Assembly: GCA_948567375.1 (NCBI GenBank)
Contig: OX419761.1
Span: forward strand, 3,474,501-3,538,500
DNA from: Lunularia cruciata
Lineage: Eukaryota > Streptophyta > Marchantiopsida > Lunulariales > Lunulariaceae
DNA length: 64,000 nt
Direction of reading: 5' to 3'
Part shown: positions 23,416 to 33,930 of the stretch, piece after piece
Layout: every line of letters starts with the position of its first letter
Numbering within the stretch: position 1 is the first letter of the stretch
Position numbers and translations under genes: made by a program
The notes under the pieces: model-generated
Told to the model about the DNA's origin: nothing
Databases searched by the model: none
What the model saw: the letters and a program-made list of their open reading frames with translations, nothing else

Positions 23416-24368
23416 ATGAACTCCTAGATGGCCAGTTGTGCATTCTAGAGAGGAGAAAGAGGATCCCATGTGACATCATGAAGGAAATAACCCTTCTAGA
23501 GGACCTTGTACTCTATATATTGTTGGTGTCCATGTTGGATGTGGTGACGTGCAAATATACAATTAACTTTGTACTCCCCATGATCATTGATAGGGATAGG
23601 AGGAGGAGGAGGTTGGGCTCAAGAGGAAAAAAATGAATAAGGAACAAAGGATTTCAACTTGGAAACATGAAAGACAAGATGGATGCATACATGGCAAGGC
23701 AAGGCAAGTTGATAAGCAACAAGAGAGACAATTTGGGTGGCATTAAAGTGTCCTATCCAATTAGTGCAAGTTTACAAACTTGGGTATAAAGTGGGAGAGG
23801 GAGGTTATTGGATGAGGGCATGGTCTTATTGCCAACTTGAAAGTTGAGATCACGAAGATGGTGATACAAATATTGTTTTTGCCAATTGTGAGCAACAAAG
23901 AGATGAGATTTGGCTTGTTGGAGGGATTAGGAGATGGTGGTCAAGAAGGTGGAAGTATGAGGGACATGAGATGGAGGAAGAGTAAGAAGAGAATCTGGAA
24001 CAAATGGGTCTTGGCCAAAATTGAGAAAGAAAGGAGAGAACCAGGTGCTTGCCTATTTAGAATTATTGTATACAAACTCTACAAGTGCAAGACATTTGTC
24101 CCAATTAGTATAGTGAATGTTGACAAAAGCATGAAGCATATCTTCCAAGGTGCGATTTACACGTTCAGTTTGTCCATCAGTTTGAGGATGATAGGCAATA
24201 GACAAAGCAAGCTTAGTGTTGAGTATTTGAAAGAGTGCTTGCCAAAACTTTCTAGTGAAGCAAGGATCACGGTCGAAGATGAGTACATGCAACATCCCAT
24301 GATGCTTGAATACATTATTGACATAGATTTGTACCAAGGTTAGAACATCCATCGTATCAACTATTGGT
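23416..24368 (-). pseudogene. B3 integrase C-terminal half and chromodomain
   Basis: Minus-strand segments show VQIYVNNVFKHHGM, LIFDRDPCFTRKFWQALF and AYHPQTDGQTERVNRTLEDM, the integrase core with its Asp and Glu motifs. Chromodomain remnants lie towards 23450. Coding stops at a TTGGTGCCAA junction, where LTR sequence of E2 begins. Confidence 0.75.
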
Positions 24369-25014
24369 GCCAAAGAGGATCTCCTCCAAGGAAGCTCCAC
24401 CATAGGATTAGGGACACACATAGGTGACATGTCAGCAAAATCCACCCTTGGATTACTTACTTGGATGGGTGACATGTCTAGTCTAGGTCCTATCTGGTTG
24501 GTCAAACAAGCTTTGACCAAAGGGAATTTTTAGAGAATCTTCCTGTAGGAATCTCAAAATCACGTGAGTAAGGTACCATTGGAAAGCTCTCAATGAGACA
24601 AAGCAAGGGGGAGGGAAGGCCAGCCTTTCCTCTGGTGGGGGGGGTATCTGGACATTTTCGAGGCCTAATTCATTCGTTTAGGCCTCCAAAATTGCCTTCA
24701 AAGATTTCAAGCATATTTCGGTTCTTACTGTATTAGTAGAAGTCCCCTTTTGGTGATACCTCTTATTGATCTGTTTAGTCCATCATGTGTAACATCCTTC
24801 CAAATGTTACCAAACCAATTCTCACCTTTAAATCATATGTCGAGCTATTGGTTTTAAGGTTCTCAAGTCTATTTTGGTTTCTGCCCTATTAGTAGAAGTA
24901 TTCTTTTGGTGATACTTCTATCTTATCTATTCTGACCATCATGTATAACATCATTCAAGATGTTACCAAACCGAATTTCACATCTAGATCATATGGCTAG
25001 CTCTTGGTATTAAA
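24369..25014 (-). repeat. E2 5' LTR, inverted fragment
   Basis: A family-A LTR in minus orientation lacks its first roughly 100 bp. Its right end GGTATTAAA is followed by ACCTT (25015-25019), the complement of AAGGT found after the E2 3' LTR (38066-38070). The left junction shares GCCAA with both B3 and the LTR, a microhomology at the inversion breakpoint. Confidence 0.75.
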
Positions 25015-25019
25015 ACCTT

Positions 25020-27251
25020 CTTTGAAAAACAATTTTTTGGACATTTTCCCCTGAATCCAAATTTTATTGTAACAACTCCATAGATCAAGTTTGGTGAAGT
25101 GTTTTGCCTTGTTGAGGTGATCAAACAAGTCATCCATGTGGAGTAAGGGGTATTTTTTCTTCACCATTTGTTTATTTAGGCCTTAGTAGTCAATGCACGT
25201 GCGCATTATACCATCCTTTTTCTTCACAAATAAGACAAGAACACCATATGGTGATACGCTAGGTTGGATAAACCATTTTTGGGGCATGTTCTCAATTTGA
25301 GCTTTACATTCCTCCAACTCATGAGGTGAGAGACGATATGGGGCTTTAATTGGAGATGTTTTCCCAATAGCTTGATTTTATGATGTACTCTCTTTTTTAG
25401 TGGTAATCCTAAGGGTAGGTCATTTACAAAGACATCTTGAAACTCATTGACCACATCTTTCAATTTCTCAAGAACTAGTCTATCAATTTGTGCACTTTGG
25501 ACTTCTTTTATTAGGCCCATGAGACATCTATCTCTCTTATAGATAGTTGTTGTCCCTATGACATGGAGAGGTAATTCTTGCCTATGTAATCTCTCTTTAA
25601 CCCCAATGATCTTCCATTGGCAAGTTCTCATTATTTTCTTTCTCCAATAAACCATGGGATTATAATGCTCCATCCATGGCTAAGATTGCATCATAACAAG
25701 CTAACCAGCTAACTATCACTCAACACTCAATTGCTTCTTGATACTCTCCTACAAAGAGTATTCACTTTCAAGGTAAAGATTCAATCCTCTTTGTCTACCC
25801 ATTAGGTAGTTCTACTTCTTCATTCTCATTGTTTTTTAGATCCATCCCTAACCTTATTGCAATAGAACAAGATAAGAAATTCTCTTTTGCTCTAAGGTCT
25901 ATCAATATTTTCACTTGACTGCCTTCTAGGACTCCATTTACAATAATCAATTGTGAATTTTTTTTTCCTCTTCTTGCACTTGTCCTCTTTCTTCGCCCAC
26001 TCTTTTGCTTCTCCATTGAGCTAATAAGGCCACAGGTACATTTACTAGTGATCTTCATTTTCTGATGTGATTTTTGTATCCTTCTCTTCAATTTGTCTTT
26101 CCATGTTGTTCAAAGATTGCATATATGGAGGCCAAGTGCTTCTAGGAAATCAAGTATGACAATTAATGGCTAGGTGTCCAACTAGGCCATAATTGTAACA
26201 ATGTTGTTTTTTTCAAGTCCCTTCTCCTTGTGGAGCCCCACCTCTACACTCTTTGGCCCATCCCTATTCTCCTTGGAGTGGTTGTGCTCCTTGTTCTCAG
26301 AATTGAATGTTACTTAATTCCATAGGAACTAGTCCACCAAACTTTTGTGTTTCAACCTGATAATGTTGATTCTGGACTACCCTTCACCTCCTCCAAGAAC
26401 CCTACTACACTTTGAGCACAAGCAATGGCTTCAAAAACTATGCGAGTGTTTTGTACCATCACTTATTTGTGGATTTGCTCTTTTAACACTTGTTTGAAAT
26501 TATCCAAAGTTCTTGTTGGACTCATGTCAATATTGCAAACTATAAATAAAGGAATGCCTTCATGTATTCTTGTACATTGTTTTTCTACTTCAACCTCCAA
26601 TACTCACATTTGGGCCATCTACACAGAATCCACAGATTTGAAGTTCTTAGTAGCTCTTCCTACATGGCTGTCCAAGTAACCTCTTTTCCTTTTGCCAAAA
26701 TTGATTGTTCCCATGTAAGGGTTTTATCAGTCAAGTACCTACATGTGAACACACTTGTAGAATGATTGGTGATTTCAATTGTGAACAATCAAAAGTATAG
26801 ATTCATTCTTGAAATCTAATTCTCCACTACTCCCATGGAGCATTGTCCCATTTAAGGCTCAATGTTGCATGTCTTCTTCATCCATATGTGACCTCATGGT
26901 TGATTGATATAAGTCTCATTGGCATGAGTGACTTGCCATGTACTTTGGCTATTGGTATTGGGACAACTTCCTTTTGTGCATTGCCTAATCATTCTTGAAG
27001 GTACGTACTTGATTTTGAAATGCCTCCATGGTCATCTTGATCTCCCAAAACTTGTTCAACATTCCTTGAATCCTTTATATCAACTTTGGCAACTATGTAT
27101 CCATGATCCCTACACACAGCAATTGCTCAATTACTACTTCCAACTTCAATAGAAGGTTAATATGATCACTCAAGAGAGGAACAAACCATTGGGACTTAAG
27201 AGGCTATCACTCATTGATAATATTTCTCATCACAATTTTAGACTTCAAATC
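25020..27251 (-). pseudogene. A2 gag, protease and first half of RT (inverted block)
   Basis: Minus-strand frames show gag near 27.2-26.1 kb. Its zinc knuckle has a Cys-to-Tyr change and canonical HX4C spacing. Protease follows with ILIDLRAKENFL, where DSG has become DLR (26091-25795), then the region before RT (25673-25224) and the RT fingers near 25.2-25.05 kb. RT ends at the ACCTT junction and resumes at 38071. Confidence 0.75.
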
Positions 27252-27365
27252 CCTAATGTAACAATATAGAGTTTAGCTACAAAGTTAATCAAGGCTAACA
27301 AAGTAGTGAATGGTCCAAATCAGCCTAGAATATTCTAGAAGTATCTAGGAGGCTTCTTGGGAAGT

Positions 27366-28113
27366 TGTAATACCAAGAGCTAGCCATATGATCTAGATAT
27401 GAAATTTGGTTTGGTAACATCTGGAATGATGTTATACATGATGGTCAAAATAGATCAGATAGAAATATCACCAAAAGGGTATTTCTACTAATAGGGCAGA
27501 AAACCAAAATAGATTTGAAAACCTTAGAACCAATAGCTAGACATATGATTTGAAGGTGAGAATTGGGTTGGTAACATCTGGAAGGATGTTACAAAAGATA
27601 AGACTGAATAGATCAGAAAGATATATCACCAAAAGGGGACTTCTACTAATAGAGTTGGAACCGAAATATGCTTGAAATCTTTGAAGGCAATTTTGGAGGT
27701 CTAAACAAATTAATTAGACCTCAAAAAGGTGCACATTCTCTGCCCCCCCCCCAATAGAGGAAAGGCTGGCCTTCCCTCCCCTTGCTTTGTCTCGTCAAGA
27801 GCTTTCCAATGGTACCTCATCCACGTGATTCTGAGATTCCTATAGGAAGATTCCCTAAAAGATTCCATCCGGTCAAAGCTTGTTTGACCAACCAGATAGG
27901 ACCTAGACCGACATGTCACCCATCCAAGTAAGTAATCCAAGGGTGGAGCTTGCTGACATGTCACCTATCTATGTACCTAATCCTATGGTGGAGCTTCATT
28001 AGAGGAGATCCGTTTTGCCTATATAATAAAGAGAAGGTGCTCCTTTGGGGCATCGGAGTTTGAGTGTGAAAGGGTGTGTTTCTCTTCAGGTCTCCTATCC
28101 TCAGGGTATTACA
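27366..28113 (+). mobile_element. Solo family-A LTR inside the B3 LTR
   Basis: 748 bp with TGTAATACC and GTATTACA ends and no internal sequence. Flanks are GAAGT (27361-27365) and AAAGC (28114-28118). The uninterrupted LTRs read GAAGC here, so each duplication copy has had one transition. Solo LTRs arise by recombination between the two LTRs of one element. Confidence 0.85.
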
Positions 28114-28163
28114 AAAGCTTACCACTAGCTTAGCTTGCACTCCAAGTAAATACTTTTTAGAAA

Positions 28164-28181
28164 GAAACTTCTAGAAGCTTC
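28164..28181 (+). promoter_or_regulatory. Heat-shock-element-like array in the B3 5' LTR
   Basis: GAAACTTCTAGAAGCTTC is a perfect series GAAnnTTCnnGAAnnTTC, the binding pattern of heat-shock factor trimers. It lies about 145 bp above the TATAAATA box at 28327. Heat activation is an inference. Confidence 0.55.
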
Positions 28182-28326
28182 CAATCAGCTTAGCTTGCAT
28201 ACCAAATAGGCGACCTCAAGAAGCTTCCTTCTTGAAGAGGAGCTTCCTAGTTAACTTGGCTTGCACTCCAAGAAAGTGACTCAAGGAAGCTTCTTGAGAA
28301 GCTTCTCAAGGGCCTTGTATGCTCCT

Positions 28327-28334
28327 TATAAATA
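28327..28334 (+). promoter_or_regulatory. TATA box of the B3 5' LTR
   Basis: TATAAATA, at the same place as TATTTATA (45250-45257, minus strand) in the B2 5' LTR. Confidence 0.6.
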
Positions 28335-28437
28335 CAAGAGCCAAAACTCATGCTATGCATTCAGAGTTTCCTTGATTCAAGTGTCTCAATGTGAGCTTCA
28401 ATTCTCCTATTTCTCTCCTCGGCTTTGGTCTTTTATA

Positions 28438-29640
28438 GTGGTATCAGAGCAAGAATGGGATGGATGGAATTTATGGACCATCAAATCCACTTCCACCAAA
28501 CCATCTGGATTTCTATGTTCAAGTACTACCCAAGCATCGTTTCACACAATTCATCACCTCACGCTTTGGGTAAGATTTTTTACATATGATCACCATATTT
28601 TAGGAACCCTTGGTGCTTCCAATTATAACTTATGGAGAATTGTGGATCTGTTGCTTTTATGTATTAATAAATTAGATAGATTAGGGGTGGTGGGATAGAG
28701 TAGCAATTATGGTTGCAATGCCCAAGGTTTTATGCAGCAACAAATTGATCACCTTACTTGATTGTTGGATGAACGATATCATTGATGACAAGAGCATGTA
28801 GAGAGTGTACTAGTTCAAAAAGGAGAAGATCAAATCCAATCCTCTAACCCAAGGTATTCAAAGGCAAGAATCTCTCGGGTGTAGTGGAGAATTTTTTGTT
28901 TGATTATGAATGATTTTGAAGCTACCAACTTTCAAGATGAGCAGAAAAAAATTCTCTTGGCTTCTAGCCAATTGGATGAAGTAGCAAAGCTATGGTGGCA
29001 ACTCCAAGTGGAGAAAAGTTGAATGGAAAATTTTTGCACCAATCTTGACATGGGAAAAATTCAAGAATGCAATAATAAGTCAATTCCAAGCTATAAATGT
29101 CACACGAGCTACACGGAATAAGTTGGCAGAGTTGAAAAAAATTTGTTCCATATGAAGTTATATCACACAATTCTAGAACATCATGCAAATCCCAAATATA
29201 TTGGAAAGTGAAACTCTAGATCAATTTGTTAGGGGCTTGAAGTCAAGAACCAAATTAAAGGTAACCATGCAAAAGCCACAACACTTGGAGGAAGCTATGC
29301 AATTGGCCAAACGTTTTGATTCCTTGGTGGCAACGACTTGGTCTCAACCTTGACCTCCATAGAACCTATCAATACACCTACACACGGTTGGAGGAGCCGG
29401 CACCAATGGAGATTGATGCCATTCAACAAAAACCACTTGGCACTACAGATAGAGAAAAACTATGACAAAATGGTGGGTGTTTTTATTGTCGCCAATTTTC
29501 ATCACATTGCTGAATATCCACTCAATAATGAACAACCTCAACAAGTTGCCCAAATGGAGGTTGTGGAGCAAAATGATCAAGGAAATGAGGAGTCCCAATA
29601 GGAGATTTCAAACCACCTATTGGGAGCTTGATTAGTTCTA
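28438..29640 (+). pseudogene. B3 pre-gag frame and gag
   Basis: Just after the primer site one frame reads MDGIYGPSNPLPP, then further pre-gag residues, with stops. It matches a 64-codon frame in B2. Gag follows from about 28.7 kb with coiled-coil-like and capsid-like segments, such as SSQLDEVAKLWWQLQVEKS near 28.96 kb and QPQQVAQMEVVEQNDQGN before 29601. Many stops interrupt it. Confidence 0.65.
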
Positions 29641-32191
29641 ATGGGATTGAAGGCTTGACCTATGCAAGTTTGTTGCACTTGCAAGGTATGATATCTAATT
29701 AGAGTTGTAAGATTTTAGTTGATTCTAGAAGTTTAGAGAATTGGATGTCTATGCAAGTAGCAAAGGAATTGGGTATTCCTATCAAGCCAATAATTGGAAA
29801 TAGATTGATAATGGCAGATGGTAGAAAAGGTTCTACATTTTGTACCTCACATCTTGTTAGCTTCAAGATTAGGATGGAGTATTTGGAGTGTATGAGCTTT
29901 GTAGTGGCACTTTCTACACTATGATGTCATTCTATGACTACCTTGGCTTTAACGTCATAAGGTTCAATTTGATTAGATCCGACAACTAATTCAAGTACAA
30001 CACCAAGGTGGGAATTTCCGATTAGGTTGTCTAGCATCTCTAAGTAAGACATCTAAAAAATAGTCAATCCCAAGATAAGAAGTGTGTTGAGAAGGTAGCC
30101 ATAGAGCAAGCCTTGAAAGTAGATGAGTCCCAAGATGGGAAGTTTGTCTGCAAAGTAGCAATGGAGAAAGCTTTGAAGAGAGATGAGTCCGTAGATGGAA
30201 ATTTTGTTAGTGAAGCAGCCATAGAGCAAGCTTTGGAGGAAGCTAAGTCTATTTTTGTGGTATGGATCAAGCCAATTGCACAAGGATAATCTAAGGAGGG
30301 TCAAGAGCTTCATCAAGAAACAATTAATCAGATAGTTTAGAATTTTGCCGATATGTTTACAGATGATATGCTGAAGGGATTACCTCATGATCGTGGTATG
30401 TCCTTCAAGATTGAGTTATTGTTAGAAAGTACTCTAGTGAGTAGACCAATCTATCAGCTCTCACCAAAAAAGTTGGAGGAGTTGCCGACAATACTCACAA
30501 AGTTGTTAGGAGAAGGATTTCATATGACATAGTACCTCTCCTTGGGAAGCATCGATATTATTTATTTTGAAGAAGGATAGAGGACTTTGTTTTTGTATTG
30601 ATTATTATGGGCTCCAAAAGCAAACAATGAAGAACGCATATCTCTTGCCTTGGATTGATGACTTGCTTGATCAATTGAGTGGAGCACAATACTTCTCCTA
30701 GTTGGATTTTTATAGTGACTATTGGAAAATCTACATGGATAGGGAGGATGTGCAAAAGATTACCTTTTGTACAAGGTATGGGCATTTTGAGTGGAGAGTT
30801 ATACCTTTTGGGCTCACTAATGCTCCAACAATCTTCATGGATCAGATGCATGGGGTGTTAGATGGACTATTGGATCGGTATGTGGTGGTGTTCTTGGATG
30901 ATATCATAATCTATAGGAAGATAGAGATAGAACATATCAATCACGTGCAAAAAGTCCTAAGATGACTATGACAACGGAAATTTTATTGCAAGAAGTCAAA
31001 GTGTACCTTTTGGCAAAAGGAAGTTACCTTCTTGGGTTACAAGATCTCATTGGAGAGGATCAAGATGGAAGAGGAGAATCAAGGCCATAAATGATTGGCC
31101 TACTCCGAAGGATGCTACAAAAGTACGGGCATTTAATAGATTGACTAGTTTTTATCGACAGTCCATCCACTATTATGCTCATATAGCTGCACCATTGACT
31201 GACCTCTAGGGAAGAATTTGAGCTTTGAATGGACCAACAAGCATGAAAAAGCATTCCAAAAGTTGAAACATATGGTGTCTTCAACCGTATGATCCAGCTT
31301 CCTTTTGTGGTTGATTTTGATACTTCTAACTTTGCAATTGGAGCCATGTTGCAATAGGAATTTCTAGATGGATTGCATCCCATTGCCTTTGTGTCTTGCT
31401 GACTAAATATAGCTGACAGAAATTACTCTACTCAAGATCTTGAACAACTCACAATGGTATATGCCACCAAGGTATGAGGCATTTACCTCTTGGGGAAACA
31501 AGTGATCATGCAAACTGATCACAAACCAATTGTTATTGACCTTGCACTTGGAACACATAAAGAGTTGACATCATTAATGGGAGGAGCAACTCTAACTATT
31601 TGATATCAAACTTGAGTAAAAACCAAGTCAATTCTATGTCATCCCTAATGCCCTATCACGATGACCTGATTTGAAGTCTCTTCCTCTCATCACGACGGCA
31701 ATTACGACGACGTCAATTGACTCCAAGGTCCAAAATGAGTTTTGGTTTGCTCTACAACAAGATCCCTTCTTCTTGATGGTACATGGTTGTTTGGCAGCAT
31801 GTGATAATAAGTACAACACCTTCTCCTTCAAGGAAGGTCTTCTATTCCATGAGGACCGGATCTATGTTCTAACCAAAGGTGATCTCCAACTTGTGCACCT
31901 TTAGGAAGCCCATGATTTACCAATTTTTGGTCACATAGATGTAGACAAGACCTTAGGTACCCTCCAACTCCAATGGTGGTGGCCAAACATGGCACAAGAT
32001 GTTTGGGAGTTTGTTTGATTATGTGAGAGTTGCCAACACAACAAGGCCAATAACCAAAAACCAAGTGGACTCCTTCAACCACTCCTTGTTCCATCTACTC
32101 ATTGGGAACATGTGAGCTTAGATCTCATCACCTTCTTGCCTAAACCAAGCAAGGTCACACAACAATCGTGGTGTTTGTGGATAAGCTTAGT
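29641..32191 (+). pseudogene. B3 protease, RT, RNase H and integrase start
   Basis: Protease remnants lie near 29.7-29.93 kb. RT includes WRVIPFGLTNAPTIFMDQMH and VVVFLDDIIIY (30702-30965). RNase H is near 31.2-31.6 kb and the integrase zinc domain near 31.8-32.1 kb. Coding ends at AAGCTTAGT (about 32191), 10-15 bp short of where the minus-strand half at 24368 takes up. Stops include former CAA, CAG and TGG codons. Confidence 0.75.
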
Positions 32192-32241
32192 AAGAAAATT
32201 TTCTGTGTTTTCTCTCTTCTCTTGTCCTCTAAGTATTACAA

Positions 32242-32253
32242 TGGTATCAGAGC
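32242..32253 (+). promoter_or_regulatory. E2 primer-binding site
   Basis: TGGTATCAGAGC directly follows the LTR end ATTACA (32240) plus one base, as in E1. Confidence 0.85.
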
Positions 32254-32380
32254 GAGTGTTCTAGTCCAAGAGAGTGGATCACCACTCTTGGAATAGCATG
32301 AACTACTAAAACTGAGTAATTTGAGGTGGAGAACATAGAGTAATCGCTAGACTTAGGAAGGACTTTAGAGAGCGGATGGG

Positions 32381-32810
32381 ATGGATGCACCGGGAGGACA
32401 ATTTCCCGCACTTAGCTTTCTATTCTCAAACCCATTCCACATCAAGGTTATGTACATCCAGCGTGAGCAGATGAAGGTATCGCTAGTTTATCATTTTGGT
32501 GCAGAATTCATGGACAGAGTGATGAACTCACCAAACTCGGTGATTCTACCTGTGGTGATATATGGCAGAGAGTGGGATTTGACAATCAACATTCTATTAT
32601 GATAATATGGATATGAATGTCCCAAATCCTCTCCCATTCAACACTCAAGAGAAATCCATTATGTAGTGAGGCCAAAAGTGATGTTTAGAGATTTTGTGGT
32701 TAGGAATTTTGAGGAGTATTATCAACAAGTGATAGCTTTTGAGGTCTCAATGGTAGTTTTGATAGTTCGTGCGCCTTCCAGAGTGATTATATTGACTCTA
32801 TATTGAAGTA
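32381..32810 (+). pseudogene. E2 pre-gag frames
   Basis: A 73-codon frame (32381-32602, MDAPGGQFPAL) ends in TGA at the place where E1 also ends. A second frame, starting MDMNVPNPLPF near 32608, follows in another phase, with a one-base disturbance. No known domain is seen. Confidence 0.5.
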
Positions 32811-32847
32811 GACATTAGCAATTGAGTGTTGTAGGAACCATTGATCC

Positions 32848-33930
32848 GCAATTGCAAGAGCTAGTGCAAGGAATGCAAGGGATGTTGAATGAATTTTGAG
32901 AGATTAAGATGACCATGGAGACATTACAAAGTCAAGTGCAGATCCTCAAGAACAATCAAGCCATGCAAGAAGAAGAGCCGTCTCAAAACCCAGTACCTAC
33001 AACTGAAGTACTTGGAGAGGCACCCGTGCCTACAAACCCTATCAACGATGAAGCCACATTGCTACTCCGGATGAAGAAGACCTGCAACATCAAGCCTTAC
33101 AAGGGGCAGCATACGATGGGAATAGTGGAAAATTGGATCTCGAGGATGAATCAATATTTCTGATTGTTCTCAACAGAGATCACACAGCATGCTGCAAGCG
33201 TGTTTGTATGTGGGTACTTGACCAATAAAGCCCTCACATGGTATGATGCTTGGGAACGATCCATGCTGGCAGAGAGAAAGGAGGTCACATGGACAACAAT
33301 GCAAGAAGGACTACTGAAGAATTTCCAATTGGTGGATTCTATGCAGATGGCTTGAACCCGACTATGGGGATTGAGACAAAAGAATAGCGTACAAGAGTAT
33401 GCGGAGGCATTTCTGGATCTACAAGTTGCAATTACCAACATGAGTCCAATAGAGGCTCTCGACAATTTCAAACAAAGGTTGAAAGAGCGGATTTACTAAG
33501 AAGTCATGGTGCAAAATAGTCGCACGGTTTTTGAAGCCATTGCTTGTGCATAGAAAATAGCAGGAGCATTAGGTGGAGGTGAAGGAGTAGTTCCACCTCA
33601 ACATTATTGGGCAGAAATGCCACACATGGGTGGACCAGTACCGATGGAATTGGGCAACCTTTGATTCCAAGATTGAGGAGCACGACCGCTTCAAAGGGAG
33701 CGGGGTCGGGTAGAAGAACGAAGAGATGGAGTCCCACAAGGAGAAAGGACTCAAGGAGAACAACGCCATTGTTACAATTGTGGCCGTATTGTGCACATAT
33801 CTACCACCCGTTGCACTCGTTTCCCTAGAGGCCCTCGGCCTTTGTATAGGCAATCTTTGAACAACATGGAGAGGCACATTGAAGAGGAGGAGGTGGAAAT
33901 CACTTTGGAAAACAAAGATTGCCAGTAAAT
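32848..33930 (+). pseudogene. E2 gag
   Basis: Where E1 has the gag ATG, E2 has ATT. The capsid-like region (MKKTCNIKPYKG, 33068 on) and the zinc knuckle CYNCGRIVHISTTRC follow. The knuckle has HX5C spacing, as in E1. Stops at 33161, 33353, 33497 and 33662 are TGA or TAA at sites where E1 reads CAA. Confidence 0.8.

Larger units (their letters stand above)
27257..28437 (+). repeat. B3 5' LTR, interrupted by a solo LTR
   Basis: 27257-27365 and 28114-28437 together form a family-B LTR (TGTAACAATATAG to TTTTATA). It has a TATAAATA box at 28327-28334, and TGGTATCAGAGC follows at 28439. Confidence 0.8.
23000..32191. mobile_element. B3: family-B chromovirus split by an inversion
   Basis: The left part (23000-24368, minus strand) holds the 3' LTR, chromodomain and end of integrase. 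The right part (27257-32191, now plus strand) holds the 5' LTR, gag, protease, RT, RNase H and start of integrase. The two halves break at neighbouring points of integrase. They are flanked by TTAGG (22995-22999) and its complement CCTAA (27252-27256). Without the solo LTR inside it they total about 5.56 kb, close to the 5.6 kb of the uninterrupted B2. Confidence 0.8.

Noticed and set aside
23837-24343. A 168-codon plus-strand frame
   Set aside because: It overlies the B3 integrase, whose minus-strand translation shows clear core motifs.
24369-25014. An independent truncated solo LTR
   Set aside because: Its ACCTT flank pairs with AAGGT after the E2 3' LTR, and its missing end is found at 32202-32240, so it is the inverted part of the E2 5' LTR.
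25020-27251. A separate minus-strand family-A element
   Set aside because: It lacks its own LTRs, and both ends continue exactly in A2 pieces at 22999 and 38071.
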